64,000 nucleotides of DNA. Source: Sulfobacillus acidophilus DSM 10332 (GTDB lineage Bacteria > Bacillota > Sulfobacillia > Sulfobacillales > Sulfobacillaceae). The notes beneath the pieces were generated by a model. The model worked only from the letters and a program-made list of their open reading frames with translations, searched no databases and had not been told where the DNA came from. Made by a program: the position numbers and the translations under genes. Position 1 is the first letter of the stretch; each line of letters begins with the position of its first letter. Shown piece by piece: positions 11,986-20,532 of this stretch. Where the stretch lies: contig CP003179.1 of NCBI GenBank assembly GCA_000237975.1, positions 1-64,000 on the forward strand. Reading direction: 5' to 3'.

Positions 11986-13252
11986 CCTCAAGCGGATTCG
12001 TCAAGAACCCGAGACGGTTCGCGAGCTCTTACGAAAGAAACATGTTGAGGTGGATTTTACCCCGTTATTGGATTGGGACCAGAAACGCCGCGAATTATTG
12101 GCTGAGGTCGAACAGCTGAAAGCCGAACGCAACCGGGTGTCGGAAGAGGTGGCGCGTCGGAAAAAATCGCAGCAGGATGCCACGAGCCTGATCGAGGAAA
12201 TGCGCGGCGTCGGCGAGCATATTCAACGATTGGAAAATGAACTGGGCCCGCTGGAAGAAGCCATTCGAGACTTTTTACTGGGGGTCCCCAATACGCCGTT
12301 GATGGACGTTCCGGATGGTGATGGGGCGGACGACAATCAAGAGGTTCATCGTGTTGGAGACCCGCCCCATTTTCATTTTCCCGTCAAACCGCATTGGGAT
12401 TTAGGAGAATCCCTAGATATTTTAGATTTTGAACGCGGTCGCAAATTATCCGGTTCGCGCTTTACCGTGCTGAAGGGCGACGGGGCTCGTTTGTCGCGGG
12501 CGTTGATTAATTTTATGTTAGATCACAATCGGGCACGCGGCTATCGTGAAATCGCCCCGCCTTATTTGGTGAATCGGGACGCGTTAATCGGAACCGGACA
12601 ACTGCCGAAATTTGCGGACGACGTATTTCGGGTGGTTCCCCACGAGTATTATTTGATTCCCACGGCGGAGGTTCCCTTAACCAATCTCCATCGCAATGAA
12701 ATTTTGAACGAGAAAGATTTGCCGTTGAAATATACCGCCTATACGGCGTCGTTTCGGGCCGAAGCGGGAGCGGCCGGTCGTGACACGCGAGGAATCATCC
12801 GACAGCACCAATTTGATAAAGTGGAACTGGTGCGGGTGGTGCGGCCCGACGATTCCGAAGCGGCCTTAGCCGAGATGGTGCGAGATGCCGAATCGCTATT
12901 GGAAGCACTGGAATTACCCTATCGCACGGTTCTGTTATGTGGTGGCGATATGGGATTTGGCCAAGCAAAAACCTATGATATCGAAGTATGGCTGCCGAGT
13001 TATGACAACTATGTGGAAATCTCATCCTGTAGCAACATGACCGATTTTCAAGCCCGTCGGGCCGACATTCGGTATCGCCCGCAGGGATCCAAACGGACCG
13101 AATTTGTCCATACCTTGAACGGCAGCGCGTTAGCGGTCGGTCGTACAATGGCCGCTTTGCTGGAAAATCATCAACAAGCGGACGGCAGCATTCGGATACC
13201 GGAACGTCTTCAACCTTATCTCGGTGGGCAAGATCGGATTGGAGGAACCTAA
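11978..13252 (+). CDS. serS: Seryl-tRNA synthetase
   Basis: A class II aminoacyl-tRNA synthetase that charges tRNA-Ser. The 424 residues begin with the typical MLDLKRIRQEPE and a long N-terminal coiled-coil arm (about residues 30-100) that grips the long variable arm of tRNA-Ser. Motif 2 lies in FRAEAGAAGRDTRGIIRQHQ and motif 3 in GSALAVGRTMAALLENHQ. GAGGAGG precedes the ATG inside mtnA. Two tRNA-Ser genes follow directly. No T-box leader was found upstream. Confidence 0.97.
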   Translation: MLDLKRIRQEPETVRELLRKKHVEVDFTPLLDWDQKRRELLAEVEQLKAERNRVSEEVARRKKSQQDATSLIEEMRGVGEHIQRLENELGPLEEAIRDFLLGVPNTPLMDVPDGDGADDNQEVHRVGDPPHFHFPVKPHWDLGESLDILDFERGRKLSGSRFTVLKGDGARLSRALINFMLDHNRARGYREIAPPYLVNRDALIGTGQLPKFADDVFRVVPHEYYLIPTAEVPLTNLHRNEILNEKDLPLKYTAYTASFRAEAGAAGRDTRGIIRQHQFDKVELVRVVRPDDSEAALAEMVRDAESLLEALELPYRTVLLCGGDMGFGQAKTYDIEVWLPSYDNYVEISSCSNMTDFQARRADIRYRPQGSKRTEFVHTLNGSALAVGRTMAALLENHQQADGSIRIPERLQPYLGGQDRIGGT

Positions 13253-13335
13253 CCGGGGAAAGCTATTTCGAGCCAAACAATCGAAAAAGAACACGCTCTC
13301 CGGATAAAACCGGAATTTCCTGCGGGAACTGTCGC

Positions 13336-13365
13336 TTGCCGGATAGCGGGGAGATTCGATACAAT
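13336..13365 (+). promoter_or_regulatory. Promoter of tRNA-Ser(UGA)
   Basis: -35 TTGCCG at 13336-13341 and -10 TACAAT at 13360-13365 are separated by 18 bp. The tRNA begins 14 bp after the -10 box, as for the tRNA-Arg promoter nearby. Confidence 0.65.
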
Positions 13366-13378
13366 AGAGCGTGTTCAC

Positions 13379-13463
13379 GGAGGGGTAGCGTAATTGGTAA
13401 CGCAGTGGTCTTGAAAACCACCGCCCTCTGGGCTTGCAGGTTCGAGTCCTGTCCCCTCCGCCA
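13379..13463 (+). tRNA. tRNA-Ser (anticodon UGA)
   Basis: The acceptor stem GGAGGGG pairs with CCCCTCC, and CCA is encoded at 13461-13463. The anticodon loop CTTGAAA presents TGA for serine UCA codons. A long variable arm (GCCC-TCT-GGGC) is diagnostic of tRNA-Ser. The T arm contains TTCGAGT. Confidence 0.95.
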
Positions 13464-13493
13464 TTTTTGTTAGCAATTGGTCACTATTAAGGC

Positions 13494-13523
13494 TTGCACA
13501 GGGAAAACGACGTATGATACCAT
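13494..13523 (+). promoter_or_regulatory. Probable promoter of tRNA-Ser(GCU)
   Basis: -35 TTGCAC at 13494-13499 and -10 TACCAT at 13518-13523 are separated by 18 bp. The -10 is weaker than for the neighbouring tRNA promoters, but the tRNA again starts about 14 bp downstream. Confidence 0.5.
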
Positions 13524-13536
13524 AGCTGTTGCTTGC

Positions 13537-13629
13537 GGAGGGGTACTCAAGCTGGTGAAGAGGACGGTTTGCTAAACCGTTAGTAGGCTACAAGGCCTAG
13601 CGTGGGTTCGAATCCCACTCCCTCCGCCA
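13537..13629 (+). tRNA. tRNA-Ser (anticodon GCU)
   Basis: The acceptor GGAGGGG pairs with TCCCTCC (one G-U) and CCA is encoded. The anticodon stem ACGGT/ACCGT encloses loop TTGCTAA with GCT, reading AGC/AGU codons. The variable arm is long, as expected for serine. The T stem is GTGGG/CCCAC. Confidence 0.95.
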
Positions 13630-13651
13630 CTTATCTGGTAATAACCGCCGT

Positions 13652-13680
13652 TTGATTGGGACGGTCGGAGTTGATACAAT
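13652..13680 (+). promoter_or_regulatory. Promoter of tRNA-Arg(ACG)
   Basis: -35 TTGATT at 13652-13657 and -10 TACAAT at 13675-13680 have the ideal 17-bp spacer. The tRNA starts 9 bp after the -10 box. Confidence 0.7.
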
Positions 13681-13688
13681 AGGGACAT

Positions 13689-13764
13689 GCGCTCGTAGCT
13701 CAGGGGATAGAGCGTCTGACTACGAATCAGAAGGCCGCAGGTTCAAATCCTGCCGAGCGCACCA
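13689..13764 (+). tRNA. tRNA-Arg (anticodon ACG)
   Basis: A 76-nt cloverleaf: acceptor GCGCTCG pairs with CGAGCGC, anticodon stem TCTGA/TCAGA encloses CTACGAA with anticodon ACG (A34 is normally edited to inosine), T loop TTCAAAT and encoded CCA. Confidence 0.96.
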
Positions 13765-13770
13765 TGTAAA

Positions 13771-13802
13771 ACCGCATGCAACCTGGCATTGCGGGTTTTT
13801 TG
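13771..13802 (+). terminator. Rho-independent terminator after tRNA cluster
   Basis: An imperfect hairpin (ACCGCATGC with GCATTGCGGGT) is followed by a run of six Ts. It starts 7 bp after the tRNA-Arg CCA end. Confidence 0.75.
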
Positions 13803-14560
13803 TTTTGGCCGTCCCCTTTAAAACCTAGCTCCCGATCACAAACCGATCACACTTTTCCGGAGTCCGATCTCTCGGTGGTAGGATAAAGGACAAGTGATCC
13901 CAAAATTGCGGTCCAGTGGTGACTCCATGGTCCCGTCGGAAATATATTGAAGAGCTGCTTATCCTCGAACAATACCTCGAGCGTGCCAGTCGGGGCGAGA
14001 AGCCGGCGATGGGTTGGGCCAGCAATATGCATTACGGCAGTCTCAAACAGCAGTATCCGGTCGAAACGGAATGCATTTTGGCCGAATTTTCGGGCTCCCA
14101 AGCCGGCCCTTTTTAGTGGTCGGGCAGACGACTCGGTCGACTGGACCGCGAGGTCTTCTGAGTAACCCATAGTCGAGGCGTTTTGCGTGAGGTTTTACAG
14201 TGGCGAGATGAATATGGGACCCGCTCTACTTTTTTAAAGTGGTTACTATCGGATGATTGCGGGAGAAACGGAAGATGTACAGGCAACGCAACAAATTTTC
14301 AGGATGATGTGAATGAAGTGGTTCGCATGGAGAAAAGCGGGTTGATGGTGAAGAGGTTGAGGCAAGGGGTTATTCCGGTGGAACTTCAAAAGAAATGGAA
14401 AAGATGCCGGGATTACAACGGGCTCCGAGTGGTGGACTTCTGGGTGACAACGCGCGCATGGTGTTTTGTACTTTTTTCAACCCAAGCAAAAACCCGGGTG
14501 GCCCGAACCAAAAAATACGTAGAAAGATCCTCAAAGGAAAACCAGCCCATTGGGCTACAA
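13803..14560. other. Unassigned 0.76-kb region with short unrecognised ORFs
   Basis: No recognisable gene. Two plus-strand ORFs in the same frame, 13916-14116 (66 codons) and 14183-14662 (159 codons), are separated by stop codons, and another frame is open at 14395-14586. The longer one runs into the antisense of the phosphatase gene. None shows a motif I know or a good ribosome site. The composition is more AT-rich than the flanks toward the right. This could be a decayed gene or an element remnant behind the tRNA cluster. Confidence 0.3.
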
Positions 14561-15373
14561 TCAGACAGAAGGGATGTCATTCTTGAGTGCCGGAATAAGG
14601 GGTTTCAATTCGTTATGTATCCATGTGTTTCCTGCTACCAGGGTTTGTTCGTGCATCCGTAAAGACGGTTCCGCCATATTCCATGTGGTGACTAGTCCGG
14701 TGGACTCCAACACGATTAAATGGCCGGCTGCCCAATCCCATGGAAAAACCTGCTCTTCAACGTACCCGTCTAATCTTCCGCATGCAATCCACGCTAAATC
14801 GAGTGCAGCCGAACCGGCTAATCTCAGGGCTTGCGTCTTTTGGAAAATGGGGTTCCAACGACTTAAGACATCCGCGTCGGATTTAATGACTTTGGTGCCG
14901 ATAGCAACCAGTGCATGGCGTAACTCTTTAGTAGTCGAGACGTGGATACGCCGGTTGTTTAGCCACGCACCACAACCGCGGGTTGCAGTAAACAATTCGT
15001 CGCGCAAAAAATCGTAGACCCAACCGATTCGAATCTCTTCATACACGGCCAGTGCCAAAGATATAGCGAAATGCGGATGGTGGTGCATAAGATTTGCAGT
15101 GCCGTCTATCGGATCCAAAATCCACGAAACCTCGTAGTTTGGAAGCGCCGACGTGTCATTCAGCTCTTCACTCAATACGCCGCTGTTTGGAAGTGCTTCG
15201 GTAATTACGGAGATTAGCTCTTTTTGTATAACGTAATCCCAAGATGTGACATAGTCGTTTGGGGCTTTTTCGTCCACAGAAAACCCGTGATTTTTGTGCC
15301 AGCGCTTGCGCCATTTTTGACCAAGTGATTTTATTTCCCGTGCAATCATCACGCGTAAATGATCTTCGTTCAT
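14561..15373 (-). CDS. Inositol monophosphatase family protein
   Basis: A Mg-dependent sugar or inositol phosphatase of the IMPase/FBPase/CysQ superfamily, 270 residues. The metal-binding signature WILDPIDGTANL is followed by HFAISLALAV. The C-terminal motif WDWAAGHLIVLESTG supplies the last metal-ligand Asp, and SEELND carries the upstream Glu. The substrate cannot be told from sequence. The gene is divergent from a DeoR-led operon and shares its 212-bp promoter region, so it may belong to the same sugar-phosphate module. AAGGAG precedes the start. Confidence 0.85.
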   Translation of the reverse strand: MNEDHLRVMIAREIKSLGQKWRKRWHKNHGFSVDEKAPNDYVTSWDYVIQKELISVITEALPNSGVLSEELNDTSALPNYEVSWILDPIDGTANLMHHHPHFAISLALAVYEEIRIGWVYDFLRDELFTATRGCGAWLNNRRIHVSTTKELRHALVAIGTKVIKSDADVLSRWNPIFQKTQALRLAGSAALDLAWIACGRLDGYVEEQVFPWDWAAGHLIVLESTGLVTTWNMAEPSLRMHEQTLVAGNTWIHNELKPLIPALKNDIPSV

Positions 15374-15524
15374 TACGAATACATCTCCTTGAACTATCGT
15401 TCTTGAATCGAAGATATCTTACCATATTTCAGTTATTTGAACAAAACTGATTGGAATTTGTTAATCATGATCATCAAAATCGTCGCGATCTTCGCGGGCA
15501 CTACAGTAAATACAGAAAATTGCG

Positions 15525-15553
15525 TTGACCTATGAACCGTTTTGTGTTAAAAG
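15525..15553 (+). promoter_or_regulatory. Candidate promoter of the DeoR-led operon
   Basis: TTGACC at 15525-15530 and TAAAAG at 15548-15553 with a 17-bp spacer, upstream of the strong ribosome site GGAGGTGA at 15571-15578. AT-rich half sites around TGTGTTAAAAG could bind the DeoR regulator, but no clear palindrome is visible. Confidence 0.45.
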
Positions 15554-15585
15554 TGGATCATAAATGAACAGGAGGTGATTGAAAC

Positions 15586-16362
15586 ATGATTGGTAAGCGC
15601 CGAAAGATGCTTATAGAATTGTTAGAAAGAGAACCCGAGATGTCCGTTCAGGAGCTCAGTGACAGACTGGGCGTTTCTGAGGCTACGGTAAGACGGGACC
15701 TTTCAACATTATCCCAACAGGGATTAATTGAGCGATTACGGGGCGGCGCGACCATTTCCCACCCGCTTGGGGTTGAACCTTCGTGGATCGAAAGGCACCG
15801 AGAAAACGTAGAGAAAAAACGCGCGATTGCCCGCATGGCTGCCGGTATGGTCGAAGACGGTCAGGTTGTAGCGTTAGATGTAGGCACTACAACCCTGGAA
15901 ATTGCACGGGGACTTCAATTACGAACGGGATTGCTCGTGTTTACCGCCTCGTTACCGGCCGCAGACGTTCTCTCGAAAGGGCGTCCGACTGTTTACGTGG
16001 TCGGGGGCCGAATGCGTCCGGGAGAAATGAGCCTTGTGGGCCCGCTCACCAGAGATATTATCCAACGGTTCCATTACGATGTGTTCTTTCTTGCGGCGGC
16101 AGGCTGGTCGGTTGAGCAAGGATTAATGGATTACTCCATTGATGACGTAGAAATTAAACAAGCATTTATGGCCGCCTCGTCGTCCGTCATTGCAGTGGTG
16201 GATTCCGTTAAATATGGAAAAACATCCTTGACGACCATCGCTTCCTTAACCGACGTGGATGCGGTGATTACCGACGATCAGCTACCGGATGCAGTTCAAG
16301 AACAGGTTTCCCAACTCACGACGTTACATGTTGCTCCCGTGGCTTTAGAGAAAGGAGTTTAA
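15586..16362 (+). CDS. DeoR-family transcriptional regulator
   Basis: A 258-residue DeoR/GlpR-type repressor. The N-terminal helix-turn-helix is MSVQELSDRLGVSEATVRRD (about residues 19-38), followed by the family's LIERLRGGA wing. The C-terminal DeoRC sensor domain starts near ALDVGTTTLEIA and normally binds a phosphorylated sugar. It is the first gene of an operon whose kinase may make the inducer, so local control is likely. The ribosome site is excellent. Confidence 0.92.
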   Translation: MIGKRRKMLIELLEREPEMSVQELSDRLGVSEATVRRDLSTLSQQGLIERLRGGATISHPLGVEPSWIERHRENVEKKRAIARMAAGMVEDGQVVALDVGTTTLEIARGLQLRTGLLVFTASLPAADVLSKGRPTVYVVGGRMRPGEMSLVGPLTRDIIQRFHYDVFFLAAAGWSVEQGLMDYSIDDVEIKQAFMAASSSVIAVVDSVKYGKTSLTTIASLTDVDAVITDDQLPDAVQEQVSQLTTLHVAPVALEKGV

Positions 16363-16369
16363 ATTCGTT

Positions 16370-17194
16370 ATGGCTCAGTGGATTCAATCAACCTTTGGTA
16401 CCCAAAAACCTGTGATCGCGATGGTACATTTTCCTGCGCTACCTGGTACCCCTTTATACGATAAAAGCGCCGGCATGTCGCATGTTTTGGATTCGGTCCG
16501 GAGAGATCTTGAAACCTTGCAAGAATCCGGGGTTGACGCAGTAATGTTTTGCAATGAAAATGACCGACCGTATCAATTTACCGCGGATGATTCGACTATT
16601 GCGGCAATGGCTACTGTAATAGGCCGGCTTCAACCAGAGATAGCGGTTCCCTACGGTGTCGACATTTTATGGGATCCCGTGGCCGCCGTGGCATTGGCTC
16701 ATGCCGTCGGGGCCCAATTTGTTCGAGAAGTGTTCACCGGATTGTATGAAAGCGACATGGGGGTATGGAACGGACGAGCCGCTGAGGCTCTTCGATTACG
16801 GACAAATCTGGGCGAAACGGAGCGAATCAAACTATTGTTCAACGTGTCTGCCGAATTTGCATCCCCGATAGGACATCGAACCATTGCCGATATAGCTCAA
16901 TCCGTCGCCTTCTCCAGTTTGCCGGACGCCCTTTGTGTGTCGGGTCCGATGACGGGTCGGCCTGTAGACCCCGAGGACTTGGAATCTGTTCGCCAACGGG
17001 TTGGCGGCGTTCCCGTGTTCGTGAACACGGGGGTCCGGGCGGATAACGTCAATAAATATCTCTCGGTGGCCGATGGGGTGATTGTGGGAACGTCACTAAA
17101 ATTTGACGGGAAAACCTTTAATGCGGTGGATCTAGACCGCGCCCGGATGCTGATGAAAACGGTGCAGGAACTCCGGATTCAATTGACGACCTGA
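16370..17194 (+). CDS. BtpA/SgcQ family TIM-barrel protein
   Basis: A 274-residue member of the BtpA/SgcQ family. It begins FGTQKPVIAMVHFPALPGTP, with VDAVMFCNENDRPY and VREVFTGLYESDMG in the middle and VNTGVRADNVNKYLSVADGVIVGTSLK at the end, all family hallmarks of a TIM barrel. SgcQ belongs to a sugar operon in enterobacteria, and BtpA was linked to photosystem I in cyanobacteria. Neither activity is known at the reaction level. Context favours a sugar-phosphate-processing role here. It lies 7 bp after the regulator gene. Confidence 0.85.
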   Translation: MAQWIQSTFGTQKPVIAMVHFPALPGTPLYDKSAGMSHVLDSVRRDLETLQESGVDAVMFCNENDRPYQFTADDSTIAAMATVIGRLQPEIAVPYGVDILWDPVAAVALAHAVGAQFVREVFTGLYESDMGVWNGRAAEALRLRTNLGETERIKLLFNVSAEFASPIGHRTIADIAQSVAFSSLPDALCVSGPMTGRPVDPEDLESVRQRVGGVPVFVNTGVRADNVNKYLSVADGVIVGTSLKFDGKTFNAVDLDRARMLMKTVQELRIQLTT

Positions 17195-17215
17195 GAAGGA
17201 GAGGAGGAGATTCAA

Positions 17216-18796
17216 TTGGCCCAAACGAACACGATGTTTGTCCGGAACGCTACCGGATTGGTCCGGGAGCTATCGCCGTTTGACGCGTTTAATCTCGTAT
17301 TTTCGGCTGTGTTAATCCCGGTGGGCATATCCGAAGCTTTGGGGTTTTCGCCTGCCGTGTTTACGGGAGCCAATGTGGCAATATCGTTTGTAATCGCCGC
17401 CGTGTTAATGGTGGCATTTGGTGCCGTTTATCTGTATTTTACGAATTTGATGCCTCGGTCGGGAGGGGATTATGTCTGGGTAAGCCGGACATTGTCTCCC
17501 GGAGTCGGGTTTGTAACCAACGCCGCGTTGACGTTTGTTTTTTTAACATGGGTGTCATTCAACTTTACCACGATGATTAGTTACTTTGGGCCGGCGGTGT
17601 TTTATCTTTGGGGATTGCCTAACGGTCTAATAACCACATTAAGCCAGCCTGGCTGGGAATTTGCCATTGCCACGGGCTTAACGATGCTTTTTACCGCATT
17701 GATGATTACCGGAATCCGTCGGGTCGCACGATATATGCGGTGGATGTTTTGGCTCGTTTGGGTTGGTATGGGCATATGGCTCGTTGGTATGGCCGTGACA
17801 CCCAGCAGCGTATTTCAAGCCCGCCTGAAAGCGGTAACCGGCCATAGCGCCGCGTCGGTGATCAGTTTGGCTCATCATTACGGTGCGTCGTTTTCTTCCG
17901 GGGTTAACTGGGGCATGACACTTCTTGCCATGGTCTACGCATTTCAGGTTTACACAGGATTTCAATGGACCGGTTATTTTGCCGGAGAAGTCAAGAATGT
18001 GAGAAAGACCGCCGTCACTTCGATAATGGGCGGATTGCTGGTCGCGGCGATATTATATACTGGTGGAACGGTATTAGTCTATCATTCCACCGGATATACC
18101 CTTTATAATGCGTTGGCTTATCTGGGGTTTAACGATGCATCGAAACTCCCCGCAAACGTACCGTATGTATTACCCGCTTTAGCGCGGTTTTTAAGCCTGC
18201 CTGCCATTTTGAGGGATTACATCGGGCTCAGTTTTATCCTGGCGATTTTTTGGTGGACACCAACGGGGTTCATGCTGGGGACGCGGAATTTGTTTGCTTG
18301 GGCCTTTGATCGGTTGATGCCTGAGTCCCTGGCCGAAGTCTCGGAGCGTTTTCACACACCCGTCAAGGCGACCTTGGTGATTGGTGCCGTCGTAGAAGTC
18401 ATCAATGTCGCGAACGTGTATTTAGGCTTATCGGAATTCTTGATCAACATTATTGCGGTGATGGCCGCAGCGTTTATTGTCGTGAGTATTAGTGCCATAG
18501 TCTTTCCCTACCGGCGTCGGGATCTGTTTGAGGAAGCTTCACCCATGGTTCAACGCCGATTGGCCGGAGTGCCTTTACTGACATGGGCCGGTCTCATTGG
18601 GACTGCTATATGGGTGGCGGTGTTAATCATTGCATTAACAACACCGTATTTCGGGTTGAGTACGAAACCGATTCCTATGTTGGAGGCGTTTATCGTACCT
18701 ATCGCGGCGATTATTTACTACCTCGTAGTGTCGGCCGTTCGCAAGCGTGAAGGATTTGACTTGAACGTTTCCTTTAAGGCAATTCCACCGGAATAG
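17216..18796 (+). CDS. APC-superfamily permease
   Basis: A membrane transporter of 526 residues with about 12 hydrophobic segments. The N-terminus carries the APC consensus region (LVRELSPFDAFNLVFSAVLIP then GAVYLYFTNLMPRSGGDYVW). The family mostly moves amino acids or amines by ion symport. Its place between a BtpA-like protein and a kinase suggests it imports the substrate of this operon. The TTG start is supported by GAGGAGGAG at 17201-17209, with normal spacing. Confidence 0.85.
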   Translation: MAQTNTMFVRNATGLVRELSPFDAFNLVFSAVLIPVGISEALGFSPAVFTGANVAISFVIAAVLMVAFGAVYLYFTNLMPRSGGDYVWVSRTLSPGVGFVTNAALTFVFLTWVSFNFTTMISYFGPAVFYLWGLPNGLITTLSQPGWEFAIATGLTMLFTALMITGIRRVARYMRWMFWLVWVGMGIWLVGMAVTPSSVFQARLKAVTGHSAASVISLAHHYGASFSSGVNWGMTLLAMVYAFQVYTGFQWTGYFAGEVKNVRKTAVTSIMGGLLVAAILYTGGTVLVYHSTGYTLYNALAYLGFNDASKLPANVPYVLPALARFLSLPAILRDYIGLSFILAIFWWTPTGFMLGTRNLFAWAFDRLMPESLAEVSERFHTPVKATLVIGAVVEVINVANVYLGLSEFLINIIAVMAAAFIVVSISAIVFPYRRRDLFEEASPMVQRRLAGVPLLTWAGLIGTAIWVAVLIIALTTPYFGLSTKPIPMLEAFIVPIAAIIYYLVVSAVRKREGFDLNVSFKAIPPE

Positions 18797-18808
18797 GAGG
18801 TCATTGAT

Positions 18809-19546
18809 ATGGATCTGGCGGAACGTGCCAAACATCTTGTAGCCACAGCAGAATCCCAGGGAATTTTCGTTCGGCTGTTAGGAGGTGTGGCACTTTACTT
18901 GTTGGCTCCGTCAGCTCGCACGCATCCGGCACTAATCCGGTCCTATAAAGATATTGACGCGGTTGTCAAAGCGCGGGATGGGGGCAAGTTAACCCCCATC
19001 TTGCAAAAAGAAGGATTTGTGCCTGATCGCCGATTTAACGCCTTGCATGGGGAGACTCGATTGCTATTTTGGGATGAACATGACGAGAACCTGCAACTGG
19101 ATGTATTTGTGGGCACATTTCAACAGTGCCACCGCCTGGAGTTATTAAACGGGGCCGAGAATATGACCTTCACGGTGACGCCCACCATGTTGCTGCTAAC
19201 CAAACTGCAAATCGTTCAGCTCAACGAGAAAGACATTCGAGATATCGTTACCATGCTCTATGATTGGCCGTTGGCCGACGATGATCAGGGAATCAATCGT
19301 CCCGTGTTGGCCCAAATATTGGGGAATGACTGGGGACTATTTACCACCGTGAACGACGCTCTTGATATAGTGTCACACCATATTTCGGATTATCTACAGA
19401 ACGGGGAAGAGCAAAAGGCCTGGCATCGGTTGGAATCTTTACAACAGTGGATTCATGATTGTCCCAAAACCATACGGTTTCGTTTGCGGGAAAAAATCGG
19501 CCGTCGAATGTCGTGGTACGAACTACCGGAGGAGGTTAAGCGATGA
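18809..19546 (+). CDS. Nucleotidyltransferase-like protein
   Basis: A 245-residue protein with a polymerase-beta-type nucleotidyltransferase core: VRLLGGVALYLLAP near residue 20, then SYKDIDAVVKAR with an Asp-x-Asp metal site. It resembles the AbiEii/DUF1814-type or minimal nucleotidyltransferases that act on RNA, proteins or small molecules. No separate toxin-antitoxin partner is visible. The 4-bp overlap with the following phosphoesterase suggests the two work together. The substrate is unknown. Confidence 0.65.
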   Translation: MDLAERAKHLVATAESQGIFVRLLGGVALYLLAPSARTHPALIRSYKDIDAVVKARDGGKLTPILQKEGFVPDRRFNALHGETRLLFWDEHDENLQLDVFVGTFQQCHRLELLNGAENMTFTVTPTMLLLTKLQIVQLNEKDIRDIVTMLYDWPLADDDQGINRPVLAQILGNDWGLFTTVNDALDIVSHHISDYLQNGEEQKAWHRLESLQQWIHDCPKTIRFRLREKIGRRMSWYELPEEVKR

Positions 19547-20523
19547 AAATATTTGGGAAACCGGGAAGCGGTACCCCCCTGAAAATCTTTTTTGCTACGG
19601 ACATCCATGGATCCGATCGATGTTTTCGTAAGTTCATCAATGCCGCTGCGTTTTATAATGCTCAGGTGCTTATTCTTGGGGGGGATATTACCGGTAAAGT
19701 CGTTGTCCCGATATTTCGGGAATCTAACGGAACTTATCGGGCCACTGTTCATCACCAGGAGCAAACGGTTAGTGAATCGGATCTTCCACAGTTATGTCGG
19801 GATATTCGCAGCAACGGATTTTATTATTACGTCACGACCCGTGAGGAAGCAGAGTATCTGCGGGATAACGCCGAAGCGCGGGAAGCGCTCTTTCATCGGG
19901 TCATTCGCGAGAGTTTAGCGGAGTGGTGGGACCTTGCCGCCGAACGTCTTAAGGGCAAAGGGGTGCAGGTCTATATTTCTCCGGGGAACGATGATGACGA
20001 TGCCGTTATCGAATCTCTTCGCGAAGCCCCGTTTGTGATTAATCCGGACGAAACCGTGCGCGAAATCGCCGACGGCGTGTGGATGCTTTCGTTCGGTTGG
20101 AGTAACCGTACTCCGTGGAATTCTCCCCGGGAACTAGATGAACCAGAAATTGCCCGTCGGTTGGAGAGGTTAGCTGCTGGGGTACCGGATATGCGTAACG
20201 CTATTTTCAATATCCATGTCCCGCCGTTTAACACGCCGTTGGATAAGGCACCCCGGCTAACATCCGATCTTAAGCCGGTGGTGGAAGCCGGTGAAGTCCA
20301 AATGGCCAGTGTAGGGAGTACGGCGGTCCGTGATTTTATTATGCGGTACCAACCGTTGTTAGGGTTGCACGGCCATATTCATGAATCGGCCGGAATTATC
20401 AAATTAGGGAGAACCACGTGTATTAACCCGGGTTCAGAGTATGCGGACGGAACCCTTAAAGGGGCGTTAGTTACTGTGGATACGGGTCGATCTCAAGTTG
20501 CCCGGCAACTGATAGCGGGGTAG
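19543..20523 (+). CDS. Metallophosphoesterase
   Basis: A calcineurin-like phosphoesterase of 326 residues. Metal-ligand motifs in order: FFATDIHGS (D-x-H), LILGGDITG (GGD), SPGNDDDD (in place of GNHD/E), NIHVPP and LHGHIHES (GHxH). Length and motif order fit predicted phosphatases of the Icc/UDP-diacylglucosamine hydrolase class. The GNDDDD variant replaces the usual His by Asp and may affect the reaction. Translationally coupled to the upstream gene. Confidence 0.87.
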   Translation: MKIFGKPGSGTPLKIFFATDIHGSDRCFRKFINAAAFYNAQVLILGGDITGKVVVPIFRESNGTYRATVHHQEQTVSESDLPQLCRDIRSNGFYYYVTTREEAEYLRDNAEAREALFHRVIRESLAEWWDLAAERLKGKGVQVYISPGNDDDDAVIESLREAPFVINPDETVREIADGVWMLSFGWSNRTPWNSPRELDEPEIARRLERLAAGVPDMRNAIFNIHVPPFNTPLDKAPRLTSDLKPVVEAGEVQMASVGSTAVRDFIMRYQPLLGLHGHIHESAGIIKLGRTTCINPGSEYADGTLKGALVTVDTGRSQVARQLIAG

Positions 20524-20532
20524 GTGCATTTT

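Noticed and set aside
13689-13764. tRNA-Arg 3' end as attachment site of an integrated element
   Set aside because: No second copy of the tRNA 3' end and no integrase gene was seen in the window.
18809-20523. Nucleotidyltransferase and phosphoesterase genes as a toxin-antitoxin pair
   Set aside because: Both are much larger than typical toxin-antitoxin partners and sit inside a metabolic operon; no antitoxin-like protein is present.
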